From Pseudomonadota bacterium (GTDB taxonomy: Bacteria; BMS3Abin14), in the NCBI GenBank assembly GCA_016937135.1, contig JAFGWO010000210.1, forward strand, positions 1-15,808: a stretch of DNA of 15,808 bases, given 5' to 3'. Below are positions 1 to 5,643 of this stretch, in pieces (the first letter of the stretch is position 1; the number at the start of each line of letters is the position of its first letter). A model generated the notes under the pieces. The model saw nothing but the letters and a program-made list of their open reading frames with translations, had not been told where the DNA came from and made no database searches. The translations under genes were made by a program, and so were the position numbers.

Positions 1-2
1 TA

Positions 3-269
3 GCGGTTGAGGGAAAAGGGGGAAAGGATATCCTCCTGTATACCCTGAGCACTTGCGTCTGGTGCAAAAAAACCAAAAAGTGGCTCGGAAAAAAACGGCT
101 GGCCTATCGCTTTGTGGATGTGGACCTGGAAGAGCCCGAGGACAAGGAAGCCCTCCTGGAGGAAATGCGCCGGTTCAATCCGAAGAGTTCCTTCCCTACC
201 CTTGTCATCGACGGCGGGGAAACCATCGTCGGGTTCAAACCGGATAAATTCAAGGAGCTCCTCTTATGA
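3..269 (+). CDS. Glutaredoxin-like thiol-disulfide protein, 5' end missing
   Basis: The frame is open from the left edge and ends at a TGA at 267-269, so the start lies outside the window. The 88 visible residues form a compact thioredoxin fold: a beta strand (DILLYTLST), the redox motif CVWC encoded at 54-65, a helix, a second strand (RFVDVDLEEPE), then FPTLVIDGG carrying the cis-proline, and a terminal helix GFKPDKFKELLL. This is the size and order of a glutaredoxin/NrdH-type protein that exchanges thiols with cytosolic partners. The stop overlaps the ATG of the next gene (ATGA), so the two are probably translated together. That neighbour is the catalytic chain of ferredoxin:thioredoxin reductase, which suggests this protein is its electron acceptor; the partnership is inference. 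CVWC is not the classical CPYC, so glutathione dependence cannot be assumed. Confidence 0.8.
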   Translation, partial: AVEGKGGKDILLYTLSTCVWCKKTKKWLGKKRLAYRFVDVDLEEPEDKEALLEEMRRFNPKSSFPTLVIDGGETIVGFKPDKFKELLL

Positions 270-646
270 AAGAGAAAAAACTGCCCCCTCCCCGGGTGCT
301 GCAGCATCTGGAAAAGATCAGAGAGCTGGCGCGGCAGAAGGGATATTTTCTTAATCCGGACACCGAACACACCTACGCCCTGGTTGAATCCCTGCTGGTG
401 AACATGGACCGCTACGGGTACCCCTCCTGCCCCTGCAGGCTGGCGGCGGGAAAACGGGAAGAGGACCGCGACATCATCTGCCCCTGCGATTACCGGGATG
501 CCGATCTTGCCGAGTACGGGACCTGTTTTTGCGCCCTGTATGTCAACGAGGAGATCGCGGGGGGGATGGGGGAGGCCTCCCCCATCCCGGAGCGGAGGCC
601 CGGAATCGAGGAGCGAAGGAAAAAGGGGAAACAGGTTCCCCCTTAA
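266..646 (+). CDS. Ferredoxin:thioredoxin reductase catalytic (beta) chain
   Basis: This 126-residue protein has the three Cys-X-Cys pairs of the FTR catalytic chain: CPC at 55-57, CPC at 72-74 and CFC at 87-89. In the cyanobacterial enzyme the equivalent cysteines bind a [4Fe-4S] cluster and form the active-site disulfide, moving electrons from ferredoxin to a thioredoxin-like protein. By analogy C55, C72, C74 and C87 would bind the cluster and C57/C89 would be the redox pair. Spacing (14 and 12 residues between pairs) follows the archaeal/deltaproteobacterial type rather than the plant type. The residue between the last two cysteines is Phe88 where the plant/cyanobacterial enzyme has a functional histidine. 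No variable (alpha) chain gene is visible. The gene overlaps the glutaredoxin-like gene by 4 bp. The tail after about residue 98 is poorly conserved and contains a 26-bp DNA palindrome. Confidence 0.9.
   Translation: MKEKKLPPPRVLQHLEKIRELARQKGYFLNPDTEHTYALVESLLVNMDRYGYPSCPCRLAAGKREEDRDIICPCDYRDADLAEYGTCFCALYVNEEIAGGMGEASPIPERRPGIEERRKKGKQVPP
563..588. repeat. 26-bp perfect palindrome inside the FTR gene
   Basis: Bases 563-575 and 576-588 are exact reverse complements (GGGATGGGGGAGG followed by its complement), centred on an AGGCCT site. It lies in the coding sequence of the FTR tail (residues GMGEASPIP), downstream of the last cysteine pair. No T-run follows, so it is not a standard intrinsic terminator. 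As RNA it could fold only with a few central bases left unpaired. Confidence 0.8.
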
Positions 647-653
647 GGCAGGC

Positions 654-1430
654 TCAGCCGGACCCTCTTTCCAGGTAGGCCTCGGGATCTTCCAGAAACT
701 CCCTGTAGACCCTGAAATATTCCGTATCCTCGTAATCCACCTGCTGGATGGGAGGCGCGTCGAAGCTGTAGATCATGGCTCCCGGGCAGGCCAGGAGGAT
801 AGGGGAATGGGTTGCGACGATGAACTGGGTATTCCCCTGCCGGGCGCTTTCCTGGAGGACCCTGATCAGTTCGATCTGGCTCTGCGGGGACAGGGCCGTT
901 TCCGGTTCATCGAGGAGATACAGCCCCTTCCGGCAGTAGCGGGAACGGAAAAAGGAGAGGAGGGACTGCCCGTGGGACTGGCTCAACAGGGAACGGCCCC
1001 CGAAATAATCCAGCATCCGGGGGTCGGAAACGGCGAACTCGTCTAACGCCTCTGCCCAGAAGCGAAAAAGATCCGAGGAGAAATACGACCCGGGGACGGG
1101 TCCGCTGGACCAGACGATCTCAAGGAACAGGTGAAAGAGATTTTCAAAGGGGCTTTTCTTGTAGCGCTGCCTCCTTTCGCCCTCCCAGATATGGATTCCG
1201 CAGCCCAGCCCGATGGCCCGGAGGAGGGTGGATTTCCCCGTGCCGTTCCCCCCGGCGAAAAAGGTGACAGGGACGGAAAACCCGATCTCCTCTGTCTCGC
1301 GAAGGACGGCCAGGTTAAAAGGATAAACATCCGCATCCGGATAGGGCCGGCTTTGAAGACGCAGCTTCGTCAGGTGGGGCATAACCGTTTTCTCCCGCGG
1401 TTCTCTTTCCGAAACTTCAGAGGCTGTCAT
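654..1430 (-). CDS. Small ABC/AAA-type predicted ATPase
   Basis: This 258-residue soluble protein is a single ABC-class nucleotide-binding domain: Walker A GGNGTGKST (60-68), an ABC-signature-like LSQSHGQ (149-155), Walker B LYLLDEP (170-176) with catalytic-type Glu175, and H-loop histidine in ATHSP (206-210). The layout matches stand-alone predicted ATPases related to the SMC/RecF group (COG3910-like, from memory). It has no transmembrane segment and no permease neighbour, so transport is unlikely; the real role is unknown. The ATG at 1430 overlaps the metF stop by 4 bp, implying translational coupling. An alternative ATG at residue 17 (position 1382) has a better ribosome site (GGGAG, 9 bases upstream) and starts closer to the conserved domain, so the first 16 residues are uncertain. 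It converges on the FTR gene with a 7-bp gap. Confidence 0.8.
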   Translation of the reverse strand: MTASEVSEREPREKTVMPHLTKLRLQSRPYPDADVYPFNLAVLRETEEIGFSVPVTFFAGGNGTGKSTLLRAIGLGCGIHIWEGERRQRYKKSPFENLFHLFLEIVWSSGPVPGSYFSSDLFRFWAEALDEFAVSDPRMLDYFGGRSLLSQSHGQSLLSFFRSRYCRKGLYLLDEPETALSPQSQIELIRVLQESARQGNTQFIVATHSPILLACPGAMIYSFDAPPIQQVDYEDTEYFRVYREFLEDPEAYLERGSG

Positions 1431-2299
1431 CCGGTTCTTTTCCGGATGGGGGAAAAATCCTTCAATCCATCCAGGATAAGCCCCGTGGCCTGGTTCCGGT
1501 TAAGGGTGTAAAAATGAAGGCCGGAGACCCCCGCCTTTATCAATTCCCCGCATTGGCCGATGGCGTAATCCACACCGATCCGAAGGGTTTCCCCGGGGTT
1601 TTTCCCCTCCATCCGGGAAAGGACCCCAACCGGAACGGTGGCCCCGCACATCTGGGTGAATTTTTTCACCTGCCCGGGATTGATGATGGGCATGATCCCC
1701 GGGATGATCGGGACATTTATTCCGGCCGCGCGGACGCGTTCCTCGAAATCAAAAAAATACCGGTTGTCAAAAAAAAGCTGGGTCAGGATGAACTCGGCCC
1801 CGGCGTCGACCTTCTTTTTTAGAAAGGTGATATCCTCCTCGAGGGAGGCGGCCTCGGGGTGGCCTTCCGGGTATCCGGCGACCCCTATGGAAAAAAAACC
1901 ATCCAGTTCCCTGAGATAGGCAACGAGGTCGGAGGCGTGGCACAGGGGCCCCGGGGGCGGACAATCCGGAGGGGCGTCCCCACGGAGGGCGAGGATATTC
2001 TCAATCCCGGAGGATTTCAATGTGTGGACGATCCGGGTGATCTCGTCTTGCGAGGAAGCGATGCAGGTCAGGTGCATCATGACCTCAAGGCCGTCCTCCA
2101 TCAGATCCAGGGTCCACTGGAGGGTCTTGTCCCGGGTGCTTCCGCCGGCCCCATAGGTTATGGAGACAAAGTCCGGCGCGAACCGTTTGAGGGCGCCGAC
2201 GGTTTCATGAAGGACATGCTCGCTCTCGGAATTCTTCGGGGGGAAAAACTCGAAGGAGAGAAGAAAATCCTTTTTTTTAAAGATATCGACGATCTTCAC
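1427..2299 (-). CDS. metF: 5,10-methylenetetrahydrofolate reductase
   Basis: This 290-residue protein is a complete MetF barrel: it reduces 5,10-methylene-THF to 5-methyl-THF using FAD, feeding methionine synthesis or, in anaerobes, one-carbon/Wood-Ljungdahl metabolism. Recognisable motifs in order are SFEFFPPK (15-22, with the catalytic-type Glu17), SITYGAGGST (46-55), LRGD (105-108, flavin-contacting Asp), GVAGYPEGHPEA (139-150), LTQLFFD (172-178), IIPGIMPI (198-205) and GLHFYTLNR (260-268). Length matches the bacterial MetF family, without the regulatory domain of the eukaryotic enzyme. The start is GTG, supported by GGAG seven bases upstream; no upstream ATG fits better. A candidate promoter lies about 65 bases upstream of the start. 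Nothing visible shows whether the role is biosynthetic or acetogenic; no acetyl-CoA pathway neighbours are present. Confidence 0.95.
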   Translation of the reverse strand: MKIVDIFKKKDFLLSFEFFPPKNSESEHVLHETVGALKRFAPDFVSITYGAGGSTRDKTLQWTLDLMEDGLEVMMHLTCIASSQDEITRIVHTLKSSGIENILALRGDAPPDCPPPGPLCHASDLVAYLRELDGFFSIGVAGYPEGHPEAASLEEDITFLKKKVDAGAEFILTQLFFDNRYFFDFEERVRAAGINVPIIPGIMPIINPGQVKKFTQMCGATVPVGVLSRMEGKNPGETLRIGVDYAIGQCGELIKAGVSGLHFYTLNRNQATGLILDGLKDFSPIRKRTG

Positions 2300-2371
2300 T
2301 CGCTGGCTCCGGAACTCGGACGGCCGTTATCCGGCCTTTTCCCAAAGCCCGGATGGGTGCGTAAATGTCAG

Positions 2372-2400
2372 ATACTAGGGGAACGGGTTTTTTTTGGCAA
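2372..2400 (-). promoter_or_regulatory. Candidate sigma70-type promoter of metF
   Basis: On the minus strand TTGCCA (2395-2400) is separated by exactly 17 bases from TAGTAT (2372-2377). The -35 matches the consensus at five of six bases and the -10 at four of six. The spacer begins with a run of seven A. Transcription would start near 2365 and leave a leader of about 65 bases before the metF GTG. No terminator is seen after the upstream membrane-protein gene, so read-through is also possible. Confidence 0.45.
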
Positions 2401-2412
2401 GGGATCAGGGGT

Positions 2413-2760
2413 TTATTTGCCCGGAGGACTCTTCCGGGTGGCTGAGACCAAAAACCCCACACCGACCACCATGAGGAGCACGGCCATGAGGGGCATTTTC
2501 ATCTCGAAAAGCTCCCATGCCCCCACCAGGACAAAGAGGATGGCCACGAGGATCCAGAAACCGTCCGACTCCAACCCGGCGTATTTTCTGGCGATCTGCA
2601 TCCCGAGGCTGATGAATCCGACACCCAGAAGGATCAGCCCGATCCCCGCATCGAGGACGAGGACCAATCCTAGCCAGAGGAAAAACAATCCCCACCCCAT
2701 GGCCGTAATGCGCCTGGCCTTCATCCTGGTTTCACGGATCGAGTCGGCGTCTCTTTTCAC
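2413..2760 (-). CDS. Small integral membrane protein of unknown function
   Basis: This 115-residue protein is not recognised. It has a short charged N-terminus (about 20 residues, net basic after MKRDADSIRETRMKARR), then four hydrophobic stretches at about residues 22-38, 38-54, 67-84 and 88-106, arranged as two helical hairpins separated by the polar segment ARKYAGLESDG. A basic tail TRKSPPGK follows. It is probably an inner-membrane protein with both ends in the cytoplasm. The start is firm: the ATG has an ideal ribosome site (AAGGAGGT, five bases away). The gene lies upstream of metF in the same direction, 113 bp apart, with a separate candidate promoter between them, so a functional link to metF is doubtful. 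Its architecture resembles small envelope-stress or LiaI-like membrane proteins, but there is no motif to support a name. Confidence 0.7.
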   Translation of the reverse strand: MKRDADSIRETRMKARRITAMGWGLFFLWLGLVLVLDAGIGLILLGVGFISLGMQIARKYAGLESDGFWILVAILFVLVGAWELFEMKMPLMAVLLMVVGVGFLVSATRKSPPGK

Positions 2761-2794
2761 AGCGGACCTCCTTCCGGCGAGATAGTCTGCGGAG

Positions 2795-2800
2795 ATTATA
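2795..2800 (-). promoter_or_regulatory. Candidate -10 box of the membrane-protein gene
   Basis: A perfect TATAAT lies on the minus strand 35 bases before the start codon, giving a leader of roughly 28 bases that contains the strong ribosome site. No good -35 hexamer is seen at 16-18 bp. A TTGACT sits only 7 bp upstream, too close to serve with it. The rest of the 242-bp gap to the next gene (2761-3002) shows only a weak hairpin (AGCCG/CGGCT near 2886-2901) and nothing else recognisable. Confidence 0.35.
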
Positions 2801-3002
2801 ACCCACAGTCAAGGTTCCGACTACCCCGTTCCGACCACCTCCGCCTCTTCCCCTTTAGAGAAGGATACCTTCCTGATCCCGTGCCAGCCGAATATCCGGC
2901 TTTATCCTCCGCCCGAGTGGTGGTAGATTAACTTATGAAAATGGTCAAAGGCCGGCGCGGAATCGGGACGGTCGGTCAGGGTCTTTAAAGGGGGTACAAA
3001 GA

Positions 3003-3974
3003 ATGCCATCTGATGAAAAGGGGCGATATCTTCTCGAGTCGGCCCTGGAAGAGGTCAAACGTCTGGATGCGAGGATCTTTCCCTTCGACAGCGACAAGGT
3101 CCAGGAGGTTGAAGCCGCGGTGGTAGATGCGGTGAGGGATCTTTTCGGTGAGGATTCACCCGAGTTCGAGGAATTCGAGGACTTTCATATTTCCTCGGGC
3201 CCCGTTTCCCTGGGGGATTCACGGACGGAAAAACAGGCCAGGTTCGAGATCGGTCTCCCTCAGGCGGTGACCCGTCTGGAAACCCTTCTGGACCAAATGG
3301 AACAGGCCCCTGATTCAGGGAAATCCTTTTTTGCCGAGTCCTCCGGGCCTTTTGGGGGGAAGAAGGAAAAGAGGGCGGCAAAAGCGGGGCCGCAGGGGGA
3401 CCCTCAAAAGCTACCAGCCCCAACCGGACCAAAGGCAAAAACAGCTCCCCCGGTCCCCCCGAAACCGGAAGGGAAGGACAAGACACCTCCCGTGAAACAG
3501 CCCGGGTCCGCGGCCAGGGCAAACCAGCCGGGCAGAGTTCTGATCCTCCAGGCCGGAGGGGACGAGATCACCTTCGCGGCGACGGCCCTCATGGACAAGA
3601 TCGGGGTGGACGTCCTTCTTCTGGAAGAGGACACCCCTGAAAAAGTCGATGAGGCGTTTTCACAAGGGGAGCTCGTCTTCACGCTGGTCTGTGTTTCCTC
3701 ATTTGTGAAAGGGGGGTTTTCCGGGCTGACCGCGGTCATCTCGAAGCCGAGGCCCAAGCACGAAATGGCTTTTAAAATCGGCCTCCTCGTAGGGAAACTG
3801 GGGCCGGGGAAAGTCGCCATCCTGTACACGGGGGAAAAGCCGCAGGATGTCCCCGAAAGCCTCTTCGGGGTTTACTATATCCCCTTCAAGGAGGAAGGAG
3901 GCTGGCAGATAGGGTTTTTAAAGCTGTTGAAAAGCAACGGCTTTTATATTGACGCGAACCTTCTTTTCGATTGA
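3003..3974 (+). CDS. Stand-alone TIR-like nucleotide-binding-domain protein, catalytic Glu apparently replaced
   Basis: This 323-residue soluble protein has three parts. Residues 1-105 are acidic and mostly helical, with GEDSPEFEEFEDFHI and a second helix RLETLLDQMEQ. Residues about 106-176 are a Pro/Lys/Gly-rich linker. Residues 177-323 resemble the TIR-like domain of the PF10137 type: GRVLILQAGGDE (first strand and loop), MDKIGVDVLLLEED, the conserved GLLVGKLGPGKVAILYTGE (260-278), GVYYIPFKEEGGW (289-301) and a final LLKSNGFYIDAN. Such domains bind or cleave NAD+ or sense nucleotides, and some serve as anti-phage effectors. Aligned from memory, the usual ELG glutamate falls on Lys258 (FKIG), so NAD+ cleavage is unlikely. 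The first-strand histidine is also absent. The start is supported by AAGGGGGT eight bases upstream. It is a single-gene unit with no cyclase or nuclease neighbour, so a defence role is not shown; a binding or regulatory role fits better. Confidence 0.65.
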   Translation: MPSDEKGRYLLESALEEVKRLDARIFPFDSDKVQEVEAAVVDAVRDLFGEDSPEFEEFEDFHISSGPVSLGDSRTEKQARFEIGLPQAVTRLETLLDQMEQAPDSGKSFFAESSGPFGGKKEKRAAKAGPQGDPQKLPAPTGPKAKTAPPVPPKPEGKDKTPPVKQPGSAARANQPGRVLILQAGGDEITFAATALMDKIGVDVLLLEEDTPEKVDEAFSQGELVFTLVCVSSFVKGGFSGLTAVISKPRPKHEMAFKIGLLVGKLGPGKVAILYTGEKPQDVPESLFGVYYIPFKEEGGWQIGFLKLLKSNGFYIDANLLFD

Positions 3975-3982
3975 GGCCCCTC

Positions 3983-4000
3983 CGCGGGAAACCACCCGCG
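3983..4000. other. GC-rich stem-loop between convergent genes
   Basis: CGCGGG (3983-3988) and CCCGCG (3995-4000) form a perfect 6-bp stem with loop AAACCA, nine bases after the TIR-like gene's stop. No T-run follows on either strand, so termination by this hairpin alone is doubtful. It is the only structure in the 61-bp gap between these two convergent genes. Confidence 0.35.
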
Positions 4001-4035
4001 CCCCAGTCCTTGCCTTCACCCCCGCGCGAAAGCTT

Positions 4036-4407
4036 CTAGTCCCCAAAAAGGCCGAGGCCGAGGGGCACCGTCCAACCCGGGACCTTCAACAGGACCATAT
4101 CCTGCCCGGTGATCTCCGGGATCGGGGAAAAAGTCATCCCGCCGTGAAACCCCGCCGGGATCACCCCTACCATCCGTGCTTCCGAGGGCATGTAACCCCG
4201 GGAGATGTAGACCTCGAGCGGGTGATAAAATAGGCTGGAAAAACCGCTGAGTTCCAGAACCCTCCCGTCGGCCGAAACGCTCATCCTGCCAGAGACATCG
4301 GCCGCCTTCGTGTAGCCGTAAAGGTCGGCGTCCATACCGAAAGCCATAATCGGGATCAGCCACAGGACAATGGCCGCTGTCGTGATCATCAACCCTCGAG
4401 ATTTCAT
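4036..4407 (-). CDS. Secreted DM13-like protein
   Basis: This 123-residue protein is predicted to be exported. A signal peptide covers residues 1-24 (MKSRG, then hydrophobic ITTAAIVLWLIPIMAFG) with probable cleavage after AFG. The mature part is mostly beta: GRMSVSADGRVLELSGFSSLF, PLEVYISRGY, ARMVGVIPAGFHGGMTFSPI, ITGQDMVLLKVPGWTVPLGLGLF. This order resembles a DM13 (electron-transfer DM13) domain, from the xVYLS-type strand to the final VP-GxG strand. The cysteine usually found in the late strand is replaced by Lys108, so metal or heme chemistry is not supported. The start is the internal ATG at 4407 because AAGGAGG lies five bases upstream; an ATG 24 bases earlier lacks such a site and would bury the signal peptide. 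It is a single gene with no partner. The family assignment is tentative. Confidence 0.55.
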   Translation of the reverse strand: MKSRGLMITTAAIVLWLIPIMAFGMDADLYGYTKAADVSGRMSVSADGRVLELSGFSSLFYHPLEVYISRGYMPSEARMVGVIPAGFHGGMTFSPIPEITGQDMVLLKVPGWTVPLGLGLFGD

Positions 4408-4513
4408 CGCTTCCTCCTTTTCAGAACGCATCTTCGATGCCGCATGTTACCGGAATCCGGGCATGAGGCAAAGAGTAAAGACAGCGAATCCCGTTTAAGG
4501 TTTGTGGCTAAAG

Positions 4514-4676
4514 GTTGATGACCCTGCGAAAAGTCATCAACGCGGCCCGGGTGCGGGCCGCCCGGATCCAGGACCGGAATGGCAAGTCGTGGATCCGTGA
4601 GGCAAGGGAAAACCACGTTTTTTCCCTTTCCGGGAAGCGTTAAGTTCCGCGTTGAACTTTTCGCGACCCTGTCAAC
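4514..4676 (+). repeat. Structured intergenic repeat, copy A
   Basis: This is one of two related copies, the other lying inverted at 15533-15694. It consists of consecutive inverted repeats: stem 4514-4522/4533-4541 (9 bp), 4542-4548/4555-4561 (7 bp, GCGGCCC), 4563-4569/4591-4597 (7 bp, CGGATCC), 4606-4612/4620-4626 (7 bp, GGGAAAA) and 4642-4647/4654-4659 (6 bp, AAGTTC). It ends with ACTTTTCGCGACCCTGTCAA (4656-4675). The longest stretch shared with copy B is 19 bases (4596-4614), and the terminal motif shares 16. It sits between the pldA stop and the start of the DM13-like gene and could serve as pldA's 3' end. It contains a 41-codon ORF (4518-4643). A REP/MITE-like element or a structured RNA are both possible. 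Confidence 0.8.
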
Positions 4677-4689
4677 ATTTCACCGCCTT

Positions 4690-5595
4690 TTACAGCCAGT
4701 CGGCCATGAGGAGGCCGAACCCCAGCCTCGTCTCCCGGTGATTATAATCGATGAGGCTCTCCCCGTAACCCTCGAAAAACCGGACATACCCCTTTATCTT
4801 TTTCGAAAGGGGGTATGACCAGCCCAGCTCCACCGCCCCCTTGTTGTCCTTCCGAAGGTTGTTGCGAAGCAGGACAGTAAATGTGTGATTCCGGTGGGCG
4901 AAAACAAAACTCAGTTCCCCGGGGCCCATGTATTCCATGAGGTCCGGGTTGTCGTCACCCGATGGGTCCTGAGGGTCCTTTTTTTCCTTTTCCGGAATCC
5001 TGTACCAGGGCTTCACGTTGACGATCATGTTTTTTCTGGACAGGAGCAGGTCCAGATAGACCCGGTTCCAGCTCCGGGAAAGATCCCCCCCCTGACCGTT
5101 GGACTGGTGGGAAACCCCCGCGACCACCCCAAAGGCCTTCATCCCCAGGATGCCGAAATCGGTGTCAAAAAAGAGAAACATTTCGGGCTCATGGTTGGTC
5201 TCCCGGAAAGGGGAGGAGCGTTCCCCGTTATAGGCCTGCCACCAGGACCGGCTTGTGTACGCCGCGTAAAGATCCCCTTTCGATCCCAGAAAATCATTGT
5301 CGATGAGGACTTTGAGGCTAATCTGGAATAACATCTCGATTCTGTCCAGCTCGTCCTCGGAGAGGCCCTGGACCTCGGCGTTGGGGTCGGTGCTGTAATA
5401 AAAGGGCAGGATGTAGTTCGGCCGGTGCGGCAGAAGGAGGAAGGGGTTTTCCTCGGCGGCCTGCTCCATGACCATCCGGTTGCTCAAATCCCGGACTGTG
5501 TCATCGGAGGCGCTGCATGGGGACCAGAGACCGGACCAAAGGGTGCAGACCAGGGCTGCGGCGACAAGGACCTTGCCTGTGCAAGCCTTTTTCAT
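4690..5595 (-). CDS. pldA: Outer-membrane phospholipase A
   Basis: This 301-residue protein is an OMPLA-type 12-stranded barrel that hydrolyses phospholipids in the outer leaflet of the outer membrane, helping keep lipid asymmetry and active as a Ca2+-dependent dimer. A signal peptide (MKKACTGKVLVAAALVCTLWSGLWSPCSAS) is cut before DD. The catalytic motif is SHQSNGQGGDLSRSWNR, with His163, Ser165 and Asn177 (numbered from the chosen Met), matching E. coli His142/Ser144/Asn156 with identical spacing. YNGERSSPFRETNHEPEMFL is the conserved strand region before it. Alternating polar/hydrophobic strands run to the C-terminus, which ends in DWL. The start at 5595 is chosen because AAAGGGG lies eight bases upstream and the signal peptide begins there; an ATG 27 bases earlier has no ribosome site. 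It is divergent from mtgA, and its stop is followed by repeat copy A. Confidence 0.92.
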   Translation of the reverse strand: MKKACTGKVLVAAALVCTLWSGLWSPCSASDDTVRDLSNRMVMEQAAEENPFLLLPHRPNYILPFYYSTDPNAEVQGLSEDELDRIEMLFQISLKVLIDNDFLGSKGDLYAAYTSRSWWQAYNGERSSPFRETNHEPEMFLFFDTDFGILGMKAFGVVAGVSHQSNGQGGDLSRSWNRVYLDLLLSRKNMIVNVKPWYRIPEKEKKDPQDPSGDDNPDLMEYMGPGELSFVFAHRNHTFTVLLRNNLRKDNKGAVELGWSYPLSKKIKGYVRFFEGYGESLIDYNHRETRLGFGLLMADWL

Positions 5596-5627
5596 CGGGG
5601 CAGCCCCTTTATTTTGCCGCATCCGGT

Positions 5628-5636
5628 GTTATAAAT
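5628..5636. promoter_or_regulatory. Shared AT-rich core between divergent pldA and mtgA
   Basis: The short sequence GTTATAAAT reads as an extended -10 on the plus strand (TG-T-TATAAA, 5627-5635) for mtgA and as TATAAC (5628-5633) on the minus strand for pldA. Minus-strand initiation near 5621 would leave a leader of about 26 bases containing the pldA ribosome site. Plus-strand initiation near 5642 would place the transcript start almost at the mtgA ATG. No convincing -35 is seen for either direction, so confidence is low. Confidence 0.35.
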
Positions 5637-5643
5637 CCCATGA

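Noticed and set aside
2331..2345. GGCCG/CGGCC hairpin followed by TTTT on the plus strand
   Set aside because: The stem is only 5 bp, no plus-strand gene precedes it, and it lies in the metF leader; on the minus strand the run would come before the stem.
2420..2438. CCCGGA/TCCGGG inverted repeat at the 3' end of the membrane-protein gene, considered as terminator
   Set aside because: It overlaps the last codons of the gene and is followed by CAAATAAACCCC rather than a T-run.
1859..2785. 308-codon plus-strand frame opposite metF and the membrane-protein gene
   Set aside because: It spans two real minus-strand genes and their intergenic region, and its translation lacks any domain; it is an antisense artefact of high GC.
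3003..3974. Anti-phage (CBASS/Pycsar/Thoeris-like) system built on the TIR-like gene
   Set aside because: No cyclase, SIR2/SLOG, nuclease or other defence partner lies beside it, and the catalytic glutamate seems absent; neighbours are single housekeeping-type genes.
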